64,000 nucleotides of DNA from Mesodorylaimus sp. YZB2_4 (GCA_030248295.1 JASANH010001361.1:62001-126000), one strand, 5' to 3'. Counted from the first letter of the stretch, positions 22,017 to 35,006 are shown. Numbers and translations are program-made. Notes: generated from the letters alone by a model not told the origin.

Positions 22017-23450
22017 TGTTTAAATATTTTTTGCAAGAACCATCCGCCTTCCGTTTCTCAGAAAGTCTTATCGCATACGGGCTGAAATTTTGGATTCAAA
22101 ATGGATTCACGAGAGGCAGGTGCACGGTCTAGCAATCTCTCCTATGCTGTAGCTGAGCCAATCTGTGCCAATACCACCCTTTACTTCAAGCGCTTTCCAT
22201 AAGCCTCACGGCTTGGCAGCTACTGTATGCGCAATTATACCAATCAGTTTAGGTATCGAATAATGGGTCTGACTTTGGTGCTAATCGATTTCTACGTAGC
22301 TTTCCATCGTTCCTTGGTGTTTAGTGCCACCCTCAGCAACAAAGTAATTTGCAAAGGCGTATGAATCAGCCACCGAGTGAATGTACAGGCTTGTAATGGC
22401 ATTTTCAAAATTTACTGACTCTAATTGCCTGCTGTTAGAATTTAAACGTTCGAAATGCCTCGAGGTCTCCAAAGCTGGCTAGAGGAGAAGTCGCTGCTTT
22501 GGCAAAAGGGCGCTGAATCGTCGACAAAGTCAGAACAGATAATTTTTTCGTATTCAAACATCAAATGGCGCGAGTACGCACATAGAATATACAAAATGCG
22601 TAGGTGCCTGTCAATAGTTCTAACTGCATTGCTTGTGTATTGGTGTATACAAGTCGGTAGTTACACCAGTCAACATCGAATAGCACTCAAGAACAATGTT
22701 TAGGAATTTTATCTTTAAAAGTTCCCGTTTTCTTCCTTCGCCTTCTCTCAAAAGAAGACTTTTGCGCCATATCACGCCTTATTTACAGTACGACCTTATT
22801 TCAATGCACCTACCCCTCATTTTGCCAGAGCATGGTGAATAGGCTTTGGGTTGAAAATGCTCCTGATATAAACGAAATACTGTATACTCGAAACCTTCAG
22901 CGCAAATGCTGATCGTTCCGACCGTATCGCTCAATCCTCATCATGCCTTGGGTGAGAAGTCAGAAAAGAACAGACTCGTCAGACGATAGAGACAGTTTAA
23001 AGTGCACATGCTATCAAAAAAGTCACGATAAGAGGGAGTTCCGAATGTTGCTTCGCATAAACAGCTGAAGCATTGCCTCCCTGACGTCGACAGCCCCGAG
23101 CATCAAGGAGATTGATGCTGGACATGAGAGCATGACAGATACACTTTTTGTCTTTTCTGTCTTCTTTTTGTAACCAATAGAAGAGATGCGTGGCAGAAGT
23201 GGCACACATGACGGTTACAGGACTTGATTCACCCAGCTGTAAGTGAACACCCACTCTTGCCTGCAGCGTGAGGTAGACGTCTAACCAACTCACAATCAGT
23301 TGTGTAGCTAGGAGGGTGCTTGGGTGCTCGAACGTCCCCTTCTGTACATCATGTGGCCATAGGTATGGCGCTTTGTGGTGTTCATAATTCACGCTTTGTG
23401 GGCTAGCGATAATCCGCGACGGGGAGGCAGAGGCGACGGCTACATGGCTA

Positions 23451-23514
23451 CAAGGCTATCGCTTGGATGCACAAGGCTATCACTTGGATGCACAAGGCTA
23501 TCACTTGGATGCAG
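23451..23514. repeat. 21-bp tandem repeat, three copies
   Basis: The unit CACAAGGCTATCACTTGGATG is present three times with minor changes. No function is suggested. Confidence 0.75.
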
Positions 23515-24087
23515 CATCCAAGTTGATATCAGGCTTGGCGTTGATAATATGATTAGACAAAACCATATTCGCAGATTACTGTTTCATCAGCATGCACACA
23601 CAGTTTCAAAACTTCGAAGCTTAATTTGAATACCATTGTAAAAGGTGAATACAGTTTGCTTTTAGATGCCGGCAAAAGGCGACCGCGCTAATCCGATAAT
23701 GAGCATTTTGTAGCCCCGCTGGTACTGTTATGAACCATCACAAATTAGGCTTTGCTCTGATCGAGAGTGCCATATTTTCGTAAAAGGCATGGAAATGCTG
23801 AAAATGCGAAAGAATACAACACATGGGCAGCAGCCACCAGGAATCTTTCAAAAAGTCCGTTCCGTTTAGGTTACAAAAAATGAACGTGTGTAACACTAAC
23901 GATAAGAAGGCAGACGCACTGTTACGAGCATTGCTCTAATTTTATAGTATTTCTATTTTAGCGACGCTGATTGGACCACTATCAATATTATGTTTTCAAG
24001 CTATCGCATACACATCAGATACATGTCACATAGCGGCTTATTTTTATTGGAAAAACAGAAATTATGAGGCTCCGCAATATATTATTT

Positions 24088-24574
24088 CTAGCCACGCAGT
24101 GGACACCTATGTCTGGTTATAATAAAGAACAATGTCACACAGAGAAAAAGACCACGTGAACAGTTCCAGCCAGGCAGGAATTGCCAGCTGATCTTGCCTC
24201 CTGTCTCCTCGCTGGCAATACTTAAAGGATTGTCATTGATTTCGCCAGTAGCTTGATCTTGGAAGGAGCATATCAATCCCAAAACGGGAATGACGTTCAG
24301 TCGTTCGCCCAGAAGTTTTCTGAATTAGTAAGCAGCCATTGCAGACTGCTCGTCCAAATTCAACTGCGACAATTGCTTTCAGGTGTTAACCACTTTCTCT
24401 GGGTCGAAAATAAGAGCGGTGACAAACTGGGGCGTAGAACCCATTTCGATCAATTGATGGCTGTGCCGATCGCTCAAAAAACTTTTCTGTGATCGTCACC
24501 GCCAGCTTCAAGTCAGTTTCGACTGATGGTGAGGCGGGGAGTATCCAGTCTCCCATTGGATCGTTATAAGCCAT
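24088..24574 (-). CDS. Hypothetical ORF pair, unrecognised
   Basis: A frame starting at 24574 opens MAYNDPMGDWILPASPSVE and contains VCHRSYFRPRES before a stop near 24386. A second open frame continues to about 24088. No family is recognised, and the donor and acceptor that would join them are too close together to be convincing. It may be a small gene, a pseudogene or chance. Confidence 0.2.
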
Positions 24575-26496
24575 TTTTCGATACGCAATGGATGGAGTCT
24601 ATGGAGACAACTTACACTTCCTCTTTTCGAATTTCACTGACAGAATGAGCATCCGCTTCCCTTTTATATCACATACTCCTCTTTGACTCTATTTGTGCCT
24701 CCTTCGCGCGCGAAAAAAAACATTTCGCTCTAAACCAGCGTTTTTGTCGCTTTCGGCTAAAACTCATGTTGTTGAATGCAGACTCATTGCGACACGTCTA
24801 CTTTGCCGCATAGTCGTCTAGCCACCTCCGCTTTCCACAAATTAAAATTGGTCTAAAATTAGGATCGAACGACTGAAATAACATTTCCTGCAGCGCCACG
24901 TCGCGATTGTGTTGCGCCACAAACTGAAACTGTTATTGTAACATAGAATCGTGGTTTCGGGGTAAATCGTTAATTGCTGGTATTGTAAGGGGCTTATGAA
25001 GTGGTTACGCAACTTGCTGGCCGGAAACTGGTTTTTGACACCCGGTCATTTGATTCTGCCGCGTTTCTGGCACTGGGTGAGCTTGGTCACTTGATTCTAA
25101 TCCCAACTCATAGCCAGCACTTATATGTGTACGCGCACATCACGTGACTATGTACGCACGGTATATGGCCAGACGGTTTGCTCCATTCAGAGAAACGATA
25201 ACCTGCACATGTGTCTGTATTTATGAAAATGCACTTTAGATACCCCTTACTCTACACACTTCTGAAAAATCAGGCTTCTTCGAATTCTGCAAATAACCAC
25301 ACCTTATTGGTAATGTTCCAAGGCAACGCCCGATGAAACAAGTATCATCCTGAAATCGAAACGGGGAGAAGTTCTGGATTCAAATTTCCTGCATTCGATT
25401 TGGAGTATTATTTTAAAGAAATTTCCATCATGGTGCCACATGCCTGAAGAAAAGACAGACTAACGAGGGAACCTCGGATTGTCTTCTTGAATTTGAGATC
25501 AGGCATGAGCGCGAAATATTTTAGGCTGCACTTACTGTTCTTGCCGATTTCACCAGTCTGACGCTGTGGGTGGGCTAAACCAAGTCCGGTCCCACTGAGT
25601 TGAGAATTCGGTGACGATAAAAACAGAGGGGCATGGTCTGGTACAGGATCTTATTTTGGTCTCCCGATTGCATGGGGTCCTTCGATTGGTTCAGGTCTTC
25701 AGTTACGCATATGAGCTAACCCGAGGCATTTACAGCTCGTTTGTTACTTTTGACCGTTTTTTTTAGCTTAAGCGCATCGAATGTGATTTTAGCAAATTTT
25801 AATGGTTGGGTTTTAACTATAAACTGGATAGAGATATCAAAGCGCGAATAGACCTCCAATTCTGTGCCGACTTAGGTGTTTCCGATAGTTTCAGCTCAAA
25901 AGTTTGAGGCGTCAGAATCATCTCATCTTAGAGTTCAAAGCAAATTTACCAAACTAGTTTGAGACTAGATTTTTGACTCTTTTGAAGCAATTCACCGCAT
26001 ATTACAATTAGAACCTAATTTCTCAATAGCACCTAACGTGGCTTAAAATGGACCCATGTTCAGTGACCTCATTCTTCCTACTTCGTCGTACTGTCTTTTC
26101 TGTCTATGACAAAGACTTGTCTCGTGTCTTCCCTGGCCACCATACCTTGTATGTGCACACGTACATGAACACAAGTCACGAGTCTTTAGTTTCCGACCTG
26201 CGATGCGCATTTGTGGTAAACACGAAAGTCCAGTTATTGCTCTGCCATTCGAACGAAAACTATGCATTTAAGGCTAGAGGGAAACTGGATTGGAGATTCC
26301 ATTGCGTATATGTTCATGGAAAGTAGTTTCTTAAAATTGGAAGCAAGGGAGGGCGTTATTGTTCGTTTTTTTGATTAGTTCGTGTAGCAGCCTATCTTTG
26401 AGCCCTATACTTTACCGTGTACTATTACCGTCAGAGCTACGGTGTGTGTGCCAGCAGCGGACCCAGAAGTGTGCTTGATAATCAGAAGACTCAGCA

Positions 26497-29400
26497 ATGG
26501 CTGGCGAACTCAGAGTAATTAGTCCCGACCGCCGTGTTTCGTTGACCAATATTAGACGTCTGGACAGTAACATCGATGCAGAAGCGGCAGAAAAAGCCAG
26601 GAATGCCACAAATCATCGCGCCTCTTTCTCCGACCCTCCTCCGCCCAGCGAGTTCACATCAATTGCGAAACGAAGTTCCATCGACAAATCTCTGCGAGAT
26701 ATTGAAATTGATGGATGGCGTTCATTATTCAAAGCCAGTTCATTGCCAGGTCGTATATTTTGGGCTCTAATATCAGTTTTATGCCTTGTATTATTGGTCT
26801 ACGAAGTGGTGGCCGTGTTTGTGAATTATTTCACGCGACCATTGAGCACGAGCTATCAAATTGTGACCAACGAAAGTATGGTTTTCCCAAACATTTACAT
26901 CTGTCCTATGAATAGCATTAATTGGACAGCTATCGATCAGGATAAAACTTTATTACGGTACGCTTTCCAGTTAAAACAAGTTTACGGAATCATCGACTAC
27001 GAAGGCAACATCGGCAAAGCTTCAGCCAGGGCATTCGCATTCAATTTTACTCTTTCAGAAATCCGTGAAAAATTTATGAGTTTCGGCTATGACGCGCAAG
27101 AATTCTTGGTGGCTTGTGGTTTCATTCAAAGTTTCACCAGTTATCTTCGTTGTAGCGAACTGATCAAGGATCGAGTGGATGGCCTGTACGGGAAGTGCTA
27201 TCTGCTCTCCTTAGGTCCCGACCACACGCAAACTACGCCAGGTCGTGGGCTGACAATCACGTTCAATCTGAATAAACATCTTTATCCCACTATTCCCGAA
27301 TTCGCCCCCGTCACTGAGGGGGTGGCCTTTTACGTGGGCGACGAGTTGGTGTATTTGAGACCAGGCAGTCGGTACAATATCGAGATCCGAGCCGAGCACC
27401 TGAAGTTTATCAACGTGCAAAGAGGCACCGTAGAATACCGTTGCGTGGGCGATGGGGAGAACTACGTGGACTATTCCATCATCAATCGAGATAGGCTCGA
27501 TTATAATCAGGTGAGACAGAGGACAGTGTAAAGTACATAGATGTAAACCTCATACATCGCAGTCCCCAGTCGCAACACAACAGGGCTTGGTGTAACCCTC
27601 GTGCCTGGCTGGCCATGGCGAGTGGCAGAGAGTGATCGGGAAATGTCAACCTCTCCGGTTGATGTTTCAGACGTACAGTAGGTATAGACCATTTCACAGG
27701 CTTCGTACATTGTGAAATTTATATATCATTCTGCTAGGCGCTTATGACAATTTTACATAGACAAAACTTTGTGATTTTAAAGCCTAGTTGCTTTGACAGT
27801 AATTTCCTGACACTTTTCCTGATTTACGGCTTTAATTTTTTTATTTCAAAAAGTAGCCAGAAGTTGTTGCTATTCTGTTTAAATTAGCTTTCAACGGCGG
27901 GACGCGCGCAAGCTTTGAAATGAGGGATTTTTCAACTATGTGAAACTGTCATGAGCGTCTTGCAGCGAGAAATTCAAATTTTGCGTTGTTTGAGATCTGT
28001 GGAATGGTCTATAGTCGCAAAACTTGTCTGCTCTAGTCGGAGTTTTTGTCCCGCCGAGTTCGGTCAGCCGCATTTCCTCTTGCGCCTGTCAAGCTTGGCT
28101 ACATTGGGATAGCGTGCGGGCGGGTACAGGCATATTGAGGTGCCGTTAACCCCCCTAAGAACCAGTAATTCCTACTCCCACTCCCCCCGTGGAACATCTA
28201 TTTTCCTGCAGGAAAAAATGGTATAGCCCAGCAACTCTGCTGTCTTGCCATGGAGAACAGGGTAAACGTGAGAAGCTGCTCTTGAGTGAATTCCACATAT
28301 TGCTAGGGAGTCTGAAACGATTTTAGAAATGAAATCATTTTATCTTTCGAAGAACTTGCAGACCAGAATGCGCAGTAAATTTTTGTTTCCCCTCAAATGC
28401 GTAGTTTTCCCGCCTGGGACCCGTTTGAAATAATAACTATCCTTGGACGATTACCCTTTGAGCGTTTGCGTGTACCCGAGGGGACCATGGTCATAGCGCA
28501 GCATATCGTCTCGTGGAAGCCATGCTGACGGAGAGGATGGTCAATGAAATAAGGTTGGAGCATTTAAATAATTCAACTCCTTTTTCTAAGCTTTGCAATA
28601 TCTCAAAGTTCGAAAGAAAGTATTCAAAGTTTCAAAGAGCTTCGAAAGTACTTCACTTCAGAATGTGCAGTACAGTAGGTGTGGCGACAAAGACTTATGT
28701 GGACATGGGCTGTATTCGGTACTCCAGTGGTTTTCCTCTTGATAAAACACTCCCATGACCGCTCGATACTCACATCCAGACGAGGCAGAAACCTGTCGGG
28801 TTGATGTTTCTGGTTCTAATGACAAGGAGGCCTGCCTGTTCCGCTCCCAGCGTATCCTGGCTATCCAGGCTGCAACATAGAATTGAGCACGGCTAACAGA
28901 AAACAAATCCCAACTATTGCTTATACTCACGATCAGTGTACTTATTTCAGCGCGACTGCATTCGGGATTGCTACGTTCGCGAGTTGTGGTTCGTGTGCAA
29001 ATGTCTTCCGATCATGGATCCTGCAGATGTCAAGCCGGAAATACTGAATGGCACTGCACCAGCCATGATCTGCGATGCTTCTCGTATGCGAGCGTGTGTT
29101 CGACCGCAAGTTGACAACGACTCCACAGTTCGAGAGCGGGTTGAACATTGTAAGTCGAGATGCTATCCGCCCTGTGATTTTACCCGACATCAATTAAAGG
29201 TCAGCGACGCGCCTTTGCACGCTGTGGGATATAAAAGAATTCTGGATCAGATGAACACGACCATTGATAATTTCATCGATGTCTCCATGGCCTACCCTGC
29301 GCTCGATTACACTGAATTTCAACAAGATATTTCGAAAAGTTTTGACGAACTCGTGTCCGATCTCGGTGGCCAAATCGGACTGTGGATGGGTGCCAGCATG

Positions 29401-29529
29401 GTCACCATTATACAAATACCATTCCTACTCACCACTATGTGCATGTATAAATCGTTCAGCAAATACGGTGCTCTGAGAGGGGTCGTGGCCAAGCAAGCCA
29501 GAAAATTAAATCTACCGAATGCGGCATAA
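26497..29529 (+). CDS. DEG/ENaC (degenerin/ASIC-type) sodium channel subunit
   Basis: Two exons, 26497-27510 and 28951-29529, joined in phase 0; 530 residues. Family knowledge: these proteins form trimeric, often amiloride-sensitive cation channels gated by ligand, acid or stretch. Visible features: a cytosolic N-terminus of about 85 residues, TM1 (ISVLCLVLLVYEVVAVFVNY), post-TM1 FPNIYICPMNS, a cysteine-rich ectodomain with YGKCYLL, RDCIRDCYVRELWFVCKC and CKSRCYPPCD, then TM2 with GLWMGASMVTIIQI containing the intact G-A-S selectivity tract. The conserved pre-TM1 His-Gly motif reads Asp-Gly (EIDGW). The acidic residue usual after the filter is Gln. The promoter should lie in the empty stretch upstream. 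An AATAAA signal is at 29612-29617, 83 bases after the stop. Confidence 0.88.
27575..27690. repeat. ACATCAACCCG-type hairpin repeat copy
   Basis: Contains CTGGCTGGCCATGGCGAG, GAAATGTCAACC and GGTTGATGTTTCAGAC, a reverse-orientation copy of the dispersed family. It lies in the DEG/ENaC intron (27511-28950). A partial copy is also at 28785-28812 (AGAAACCTGTCGGGTTGATG). Confidence 0.5.
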
Positions 29530-29611
29530 AGTATATCCTGCGGGGTCGCGCCTTGTAGAATGTGATAACAGTGATAACATTAACGAGTTTATTAATATGC
29601 AAAATGAAAAC

Positions 29612-29617
29612 AATAAA
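29612..29617 (+). terminator. Polyadenylation signal AATAAA
   Basis: Canonical AATAAA 83 bases downstream of the DEG/ENaC stop codon on the coding strand. Confidence 0.6.
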
Positions 29618-29771
29618 TTATAGTTTCATTTGAAATTAGAATTGCATTATAAGTTTTAAATTATAAATACTTTTTATTCCCTCAATTAATTAGTGAAAAC
29701 AAATGCAAGAAATTGGTTACCTGACTACTTTAATGCATCACTGATAACATTCATGCTTATCAACAATCACA

Positions 29772-32700
29772 TCAATCTTCGGGCAGTTCAATCGATTGGC
29801 TATGGTGAAATATATTCAAAGGATCCCACTCCTTTTTGACCCGTCTCAACCTCTCGTAATTATCCTTGTAGTACAAGTGCTGCCAGTCGACCAGGTCCCC
29901 ATCAGGGTAGTTGACGAAGCACCCGTCCATCACGTCGTCCGCCCTCGGCCCTTGCTCTCCGTACATGGCATTGTAAAACTGTCTCGACCACTGCAAATGC
30001 TTTGCGCCATCTCTGGCTTCGTACCAGACCGTGCCGTACTGCAGCTTTATTGCGGCTCGTCTGTGGGGGTATGCTGTCCCGTTCTCTGGAATGCGACCGA
30101 CTGCGCAGCCGTAACTTGAGATTTGGACACTGCCGTCAACCACAAACGCGTAGGCTGGATCGGTCATGTAATGCCAGATGGCTTGGCGTTGGTGTATTGG
30201 CATGGGACCGACCATGTAGGCTGAACCGCGCTTGTGATAACTGCCATCGTCAATCCAGGTGCTGACTAAAGCTGTGAGCCTGAAAGTGTCAGGCTGGCAT
30301 GCACTTCTTTTTGAAACTGATCGTGCAGTGTGGCAGACAGTGCAAAGGTCCTCCAACTGTGTATCACATTTCATACTCTTGTTCAAGTCACCGTCACCAA
30401 ATGCAGGTGGGCACGTTTGGAACAGCAGCCTTTATGCACTCTCTGACACTCTAGAAAGAGCCTCAGATCTGGCATTCTCGAAGAGGACAGGTCCGTTTGT
30501 TATTTAAGCTGTCTTTCCAGTTCTTCTGGATAGAATGTACATTCTTCCTCAGTCCTTGAGACTTCGGTCGCGTATCCCACCTACCATTGTAAACTAAGCA
30601 CACAGTGACAGCACTGCAGCCGAGTTGGCCAAACCCTTGGTTTTAACACCTGCCTGCTTCAAGCCAAGTACAGCATGTGCGCTCGTTGCATGGGTATGAA
30701 AAAGTAAAATTTGAAAACTAATTTGCAAATATTGCTAACATTTCAATGACTCGTAAAAATTATTCACGAACTGATGGCTCGCGACCGGAACTCACAACGT
30801 TTCCACATTTTGGCTCTACAGTCTTCTCTCCAGGGTACAAAACCAGACCCACGGAATGCGTCACAACTTTTGTTCTTATGGCGCTAATAAAAACTTATCT
30901 CACAGCACTTTCCAACAATTGCAAATCATTGCTTTAGATCTGATATTTCAGATGAAGAGTATAAAAGGTTATCGTCAAAACTTTTTTAGTTCACCCTCCC
31001 CAAACACATTTGGTTTGCTAACATCACCCCTCGAATAGTCTCCCCGGGGTAGTGTTGGACACTATGTACTGTGTGGACACTATGTACTGTGTGGTGTATG
31101 TGGCTTAGGCCATCCCACGGACACCCTGTCATTATGGTTTAGATGGAAGAAGCGGGAAAGGTGGGAAGAATGCTCATTAAGAGAATTACATTTACTGCAA
31201 GGGTGCCTGAGCTGATTTTTTGAGTACAAATAACATTTTTTACAGAGCTATGCCTCAAGTAGTTTTCCCGCCCCTCAAATGCCCCCGCTTCGGCCCATTT
31301 CAGATAATCGTTTCGCCAGGATGTTAGTTGAGTACTTACGGTATCTTGACTTGACTTTTATGTTTATTTTAATAAGCATTTGTGGAGGCAGGTCTGCTCA
31401 CGGTAGAAGTCTCCTTGGTGCCCGATGGAAGGTTCAAGCCAAGGCCAGCTGGAGGGACGCCTGAAGCACCCCAGGCGGTCGTCATTGTGCGGTGGCCTGC
31501 TTCGAACTGTTCACTTTTTCCCGCTACCTACACACCAACTGCAAGAAGTGTATTATATGTACATGCTAAATTTAACTTTACCATATTCCAGCGAGTGTAG
31601 TTTGAAAAAGTGGTGTCCGCCAAGTGGCACTGATTGTGAGCGCGGACCTTACCCTTTCCAGAGTAGCACAAGGTCATTTTAACGTACATGGCGCATCAGT
31701 CTGATCAGGACTTATGCGATGTGTGGTCTTTCATACAGTCTCTGCCCCTCTGCCTGAACTGCCCTTCCCACACACTGGCTCTCTTACTGTACCCATACTG
31801 ACCTGTAGTAGGACAATTCCTCGCACGTCACATTCTTCGATAGATCCGTCCCATTGACACCGATGATGTCGAAGAACTCCTCAGCCAGATGTGTTCTTCC
31901 CCCCATGACCATAACTGATAACGATAATGACGCCGAGTCACGTTGCCTCTGCACGTACAAACTGGAAACCAGATCGCAGTATTTGTTACCCACGAAACTA
32001 GTGTTCACAAAAAATCCAATGAATTTATCCATGAAATCCAAAAATTGTTTGTGATTCATTTCATCGACCAATTTCCAACTAACGTGATATTGATGAACAC
32101 GAGTCGGGGACTGAGGCAAGCCTCGAAACCCAATTTTTGTAATGACACCAAAGTTCTGCGCTCCGCCACCGAGTAATGCCCAAAATAGATTCTTCTCCTT
32201 GTCACTGGTTGAATTTCTTCCGACCAGTACAATACTGACATTGCCACTTCGGTCGACGTGTACCAATTCGATCGATTCCACATAATCGATGATCATCCCG
32301 TATATTCTAGCCAGCCATCCGAACCCGCCACCAGCCACGTGACCACCCACTCCCAAATCCAAGCACGAACCTGCAGGAGCCGTCAAGCCATACTCCTTGT
32401 AGAGCGTTTTGTACAGTTGAGCTAACCTGACACCGGACTCGACCCAAATGGTGGCATCGATTGGTGATCGATAGATCCTGTCCATGGCTGACATATCGAT
32501 CAGCACTCCTCCCGTGTTGTTCGACCAGACGTCCTCGTAGCAATGGGCACCCGATCGAACAGTTGGTCTCGCATTAGTTTCCATGGCATGACTCAAAATC
32601 GAGGCCACTTCTTTGCTATCTTTCGGGAAAACGATGTAAGCCGCGTCCGAGACGAGCCTTCTGTTGTTGGCGTGTCTGCTAAGATCATCGAATCGAGGGT

Positions 32701-32848
32701 CTGAGCGAGTGATAAGAGCACATTTCTCGCCACACGAGTAGCCATTATTGACCAGTGCAGGGCCCAGAAAACGGGACGTGCACGTCTCCACATTGCCTGC
32801 ACCAATTCCAAATAAGGATATAAGAAACACAAAAATGTAGAGCGCCAT
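29772..32848 (-). CDS. Secreted berberine-bridge-type FAD-linked oxidase
   Basis: Two exons, 32848-31803 and 30279-29772, phase-matched; 517 residues. I chose the Met at 32848 because it begins a signal peptide (MALYIFVFLISLFGIGAG); a Met 14 codons upstream (32890) is also in frame. Family knowledge: PCMH-fold FAD oxidases with a C-terminal BBE domain and bicovalently bound FAD. Both attachment sites are visible: His in RSGAHCYEDVW, and Cys in PAGSCLDLGVGGHVAGGG. The BBE domain ends YERLRRVKKEWDPLNIFHH, matching the family N-Y-x-R-L...D-P-x-N-x-F-x-x motif. Length is normal and no frame is broken, so the enzyme should be active. Substrate unknown; carbohydrates or alcohols are usual in the family. 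Such genes are common in plants, fungi and bacteria, so acquisition by transfer is possible. Confidence 0.88.
31052..31100. repeat. Short tandem duplication in oxidase intron
   Basis: GGACACTATGTACTGTGT is repeated twice in direct tandem within the 1.5-kb intron. Nothing else is recognised in this intron. Confidence 0.6.
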
Positions 32849-33349
32849 CGAAACTTGGCAGTTGTTGCTGACAACAGAGTTCGCTTTCACCGGAGTTCTA
32901 GAATAACAGCCGATGTTTGCGCCTGTCTATACAATCCATTTATACGCCAAGCCAACACGCTCATCTTAAACGTGGAAGAGAACGAAACCGGTTTGCACGC
33001 TGTATGCTTAGGAGAAAAGGTGTACACCATGTTGATGGAATGAGGCCTGCTGAGGCCGTATTCATGAACGCTCGCTGTAATTACGGTGAGGTGACCAGAG
33101 AGTTTAGTGTGAGGTGACTATAAATACAGTGAACTTAAATGGAAAAAACCCAGTGAGCTCACCATAGTTTCTCGTGAGGTGACTCGAGCAAGGCCTAAAA
33201 TTTTACTCCCATTCATGAAAGTCACCGCAATAAAATAAGGTCACTAGAATTTAAGGTGACTGCAACGAGCTTCAACAGCGCGCAAACCGTGGTCTAATGC
33301 CCTCAAACTCATAAGATTTATTTTGGAAAATCCTTTCTTATTTTGTAAA

Positions 33350-34354
33350 ATGGGTAATTTCACTGATGAGGAAGAAAATGAAATCGCTGATTTTTTTTTG
33401 CGTCATAAAGATATCTTTAAATCGGCTAGTCGGTCGGCAAATTCGAACCAAAAGCGAAATCAATTGTATCAGCGTCTTCTCAGTCAATTAAACGCGAGTA
33501 GCCCTGGCGATCCTCGTACGATAGATCAATTAACCTCAAAAATTCAATATTTGCAAAGAACGACGAAACAGAAAGTGTCCGAAATCAAGAAGTCGCAAAA
33601 CAAGACTGGGAGCGGTAAGTCAAAAATATCAAAACTGTCCAACGCTGAAGAAAAAATTGCGGCTGCATTTGGAGAAACGCCAGGATACGCTGGCATGCTA
33701 GGTGGAGAGGAAAGTGGTGGGGAGAACCCGTACGAAGACAAGGGTATCGATAAAGACTCCATGGATGACCAGGATGACCAGGATCTCGCGTATTTGGATA
33801 CGTCGACCCACATCCACAGCGGCAGTGTCTCGCCAGCGTTGCACTCCGAGGGCAACAACTTGCCAGTGGCCAGTTTGAAAACGAAGAGATTGGCATCAGG
33901 GCTCAGTGATGACGAGGACCAAGAACCGAAGAGGAAAACCAAGCCTAAGCGCGTGAATTTAACAATGAAAAAATCGAGCTTATTAGATAGCAGCATCGAA
34001 ATTCGTCAACTACAACAGCAAGTATTACAGGCCCAGTTAGAAGCCGCGAACTCAACCATTGATGCCAATGCTAAATTCCAGGTACTCCTGGACCGGGTGG
34101 GTACTGTTTTCGATTTGATGGAAGAGCATTACCGACGTGAGCCAACGATCGTCATTCAAGCTTTACCCGTACTAAGTGCTCCTGACCGCGCCGTGGACGA
34201 AACTAATCAGGTTGCTGGTGATATGGCCCGCCACTGCCATAAAAACGGAGAGCCGCTAAAACTTGATGTTGAACACTTAAGGAATGTCGACGATGTGTGT
34301 TTCTTCTCAAATCGGCTCGCAAAAGCGTGCACAGATCATTTACACCATCTTTAG
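33350..34354 (+). CDS. Harbinger Myb/SANT-like DNA-binding protein, altered C-terminus
   Basis: Start chosen at MGNFTDEEENEIADFFLRH, the same ATG retained in copy B. Residues 1-75 look like the trihelix/Myb-like domain of the second Harbinger protein, which in known elements binds the ends and helps nuclear import of the transposase. This is followed by acidic and basic low-complexity stretches (KRKTKPKRVNL) and a glutamine-rich helix (IRQLQQQVLQAQLEAANS). From about 34219 the frame crosses the deletion junction and reads antisense through transposase sequence, so the last 45 or so residues are not original. Confidence 0.75.
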   Translation: MGNFTDEEENEIADFFLRHKDIFKSASRSANSNQKRNQLYQRLLSQLNASSPGDPRTIDQLTSKIQYLQRTTKQKVSEIKKSQNKTGSGKSKISKLSNAEEKIAAAFGETPGYAGMLGGEESGGENPYEDKGIDKDSMDDQDDQDLAYLDTSTHIHSGSVSPALHSEGNNLPVASLKTKRLASGLSDDEDQEPKRKTKPKRVNLTMKKSSLLDSSIEIRQLQQQVLQAQLEAANSTIDANAKFQVLLDRVGTVFDLMEEHYRREPTIVIQALPVLSAPDRAVDETNQVAGDMARHCHKNGEPLKLDVEHLRNVDDVCFFSNRLAKACTDHLHHL

Positions 34355-34481
34355 TGAAGCGGTATCGTTGTAAAAAGTCCTTGTCGTCATATTCGTTGAA
34401 TGCATCGAAGCGAGGTCGAAATATACTTGGGCGTCGTTGCTCAATTAGCCCCAAATCTCCGTCGAGGTCCAGAAAATCCAT
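34206..34481 (-). pseudogene. HARBI1-like transposase remnant (N-terminus only)
   Basis: Starts MDFLDLDGDLGLIEQRRPSI and matches copy B through GSGGPY, then breaks at the deletion junction near 34219. The whole catalytic DDE domain is missing, so it cannot be active. Confidence 0.85.
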
Positions 34482-35006
34482 TTTCGCTTGTTCGCAGCTT
34501 ATTTAATCACAACTTAAAAGAAACAGTTCGACGATAAAATTTTTGAGGTGGTCTAGACCACCTCAGGATTTTTTCTTGTCACCTTATAGAGTTGGCTTTA
34601 TTTTCTTACGACTGAAGTTTCATGAATGCCGTTTTTAAGTCAAGCTTGATTTTTCTGAGCAGTGACATCAACTTGGTCACCTTAAAAGTTTCATGAATGA
34701 CAAGGTTTTGTCACCTCACTGTAAGATGGTCACCTCATCAGAAAGCTCACGAGGAAACGTTTCATGAATACGGCCTCTGGGCGTAACATTGCGACTAAAA
34801 CTTGCTCTGCCACGATTACAGGTACGAACTATGACCCCTTTGACACACCTCCGGCCACACCATCACAAAAAGGTGGCATAGGTGCAGTCCTGGTCCAGTT
34901 ATTTACGCGATTCAAACAAGTGACAACAAACTGAAATGGAAAAAAGCCAGAAGTCAAATGAAAACAGGAATGTCAATTTGAGAACACAGGGAAAATCGGA
35001 TCGTAA

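Larger units (their letters stand above)
22017..26496. other. Intergenic, no confidently recognised gene
   Basis: This 4.5-kb stretch separates two divergently oriented genes and probably contains both promoters. It has a short tandem repeat (23451-23514) and one weak ORF pair (24088-24574, minus). Other open frames are short, lack recognisable motifs and do not chain through splice sites. Confidence 0.45.
33053..34776. mobile_element. PIF/Harbinger-type transposon, deletion derivative A
   Basis: The ends AGGCCGTATTCATGAA and TTCATGAATACGGCCT are perfect inverted repeats flanked by a CTG target duplication (33050-33052 and 34777-34779); 3-bp duplications are typical of this superfamily. The first 323 bp and last 558 bp are almost identical to copy B (48638-49855). 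Copy A keeps the Myb-like ORF but retains only the N-terminal end of the transposase. Confidence 0.9.

Noticed and set aside
23451-23514. Possible CRISPR-like array
   Set aside because: The units are directly adjacent with no spacers, and the genome is eukaryotic; it is a simple tandem repeat.
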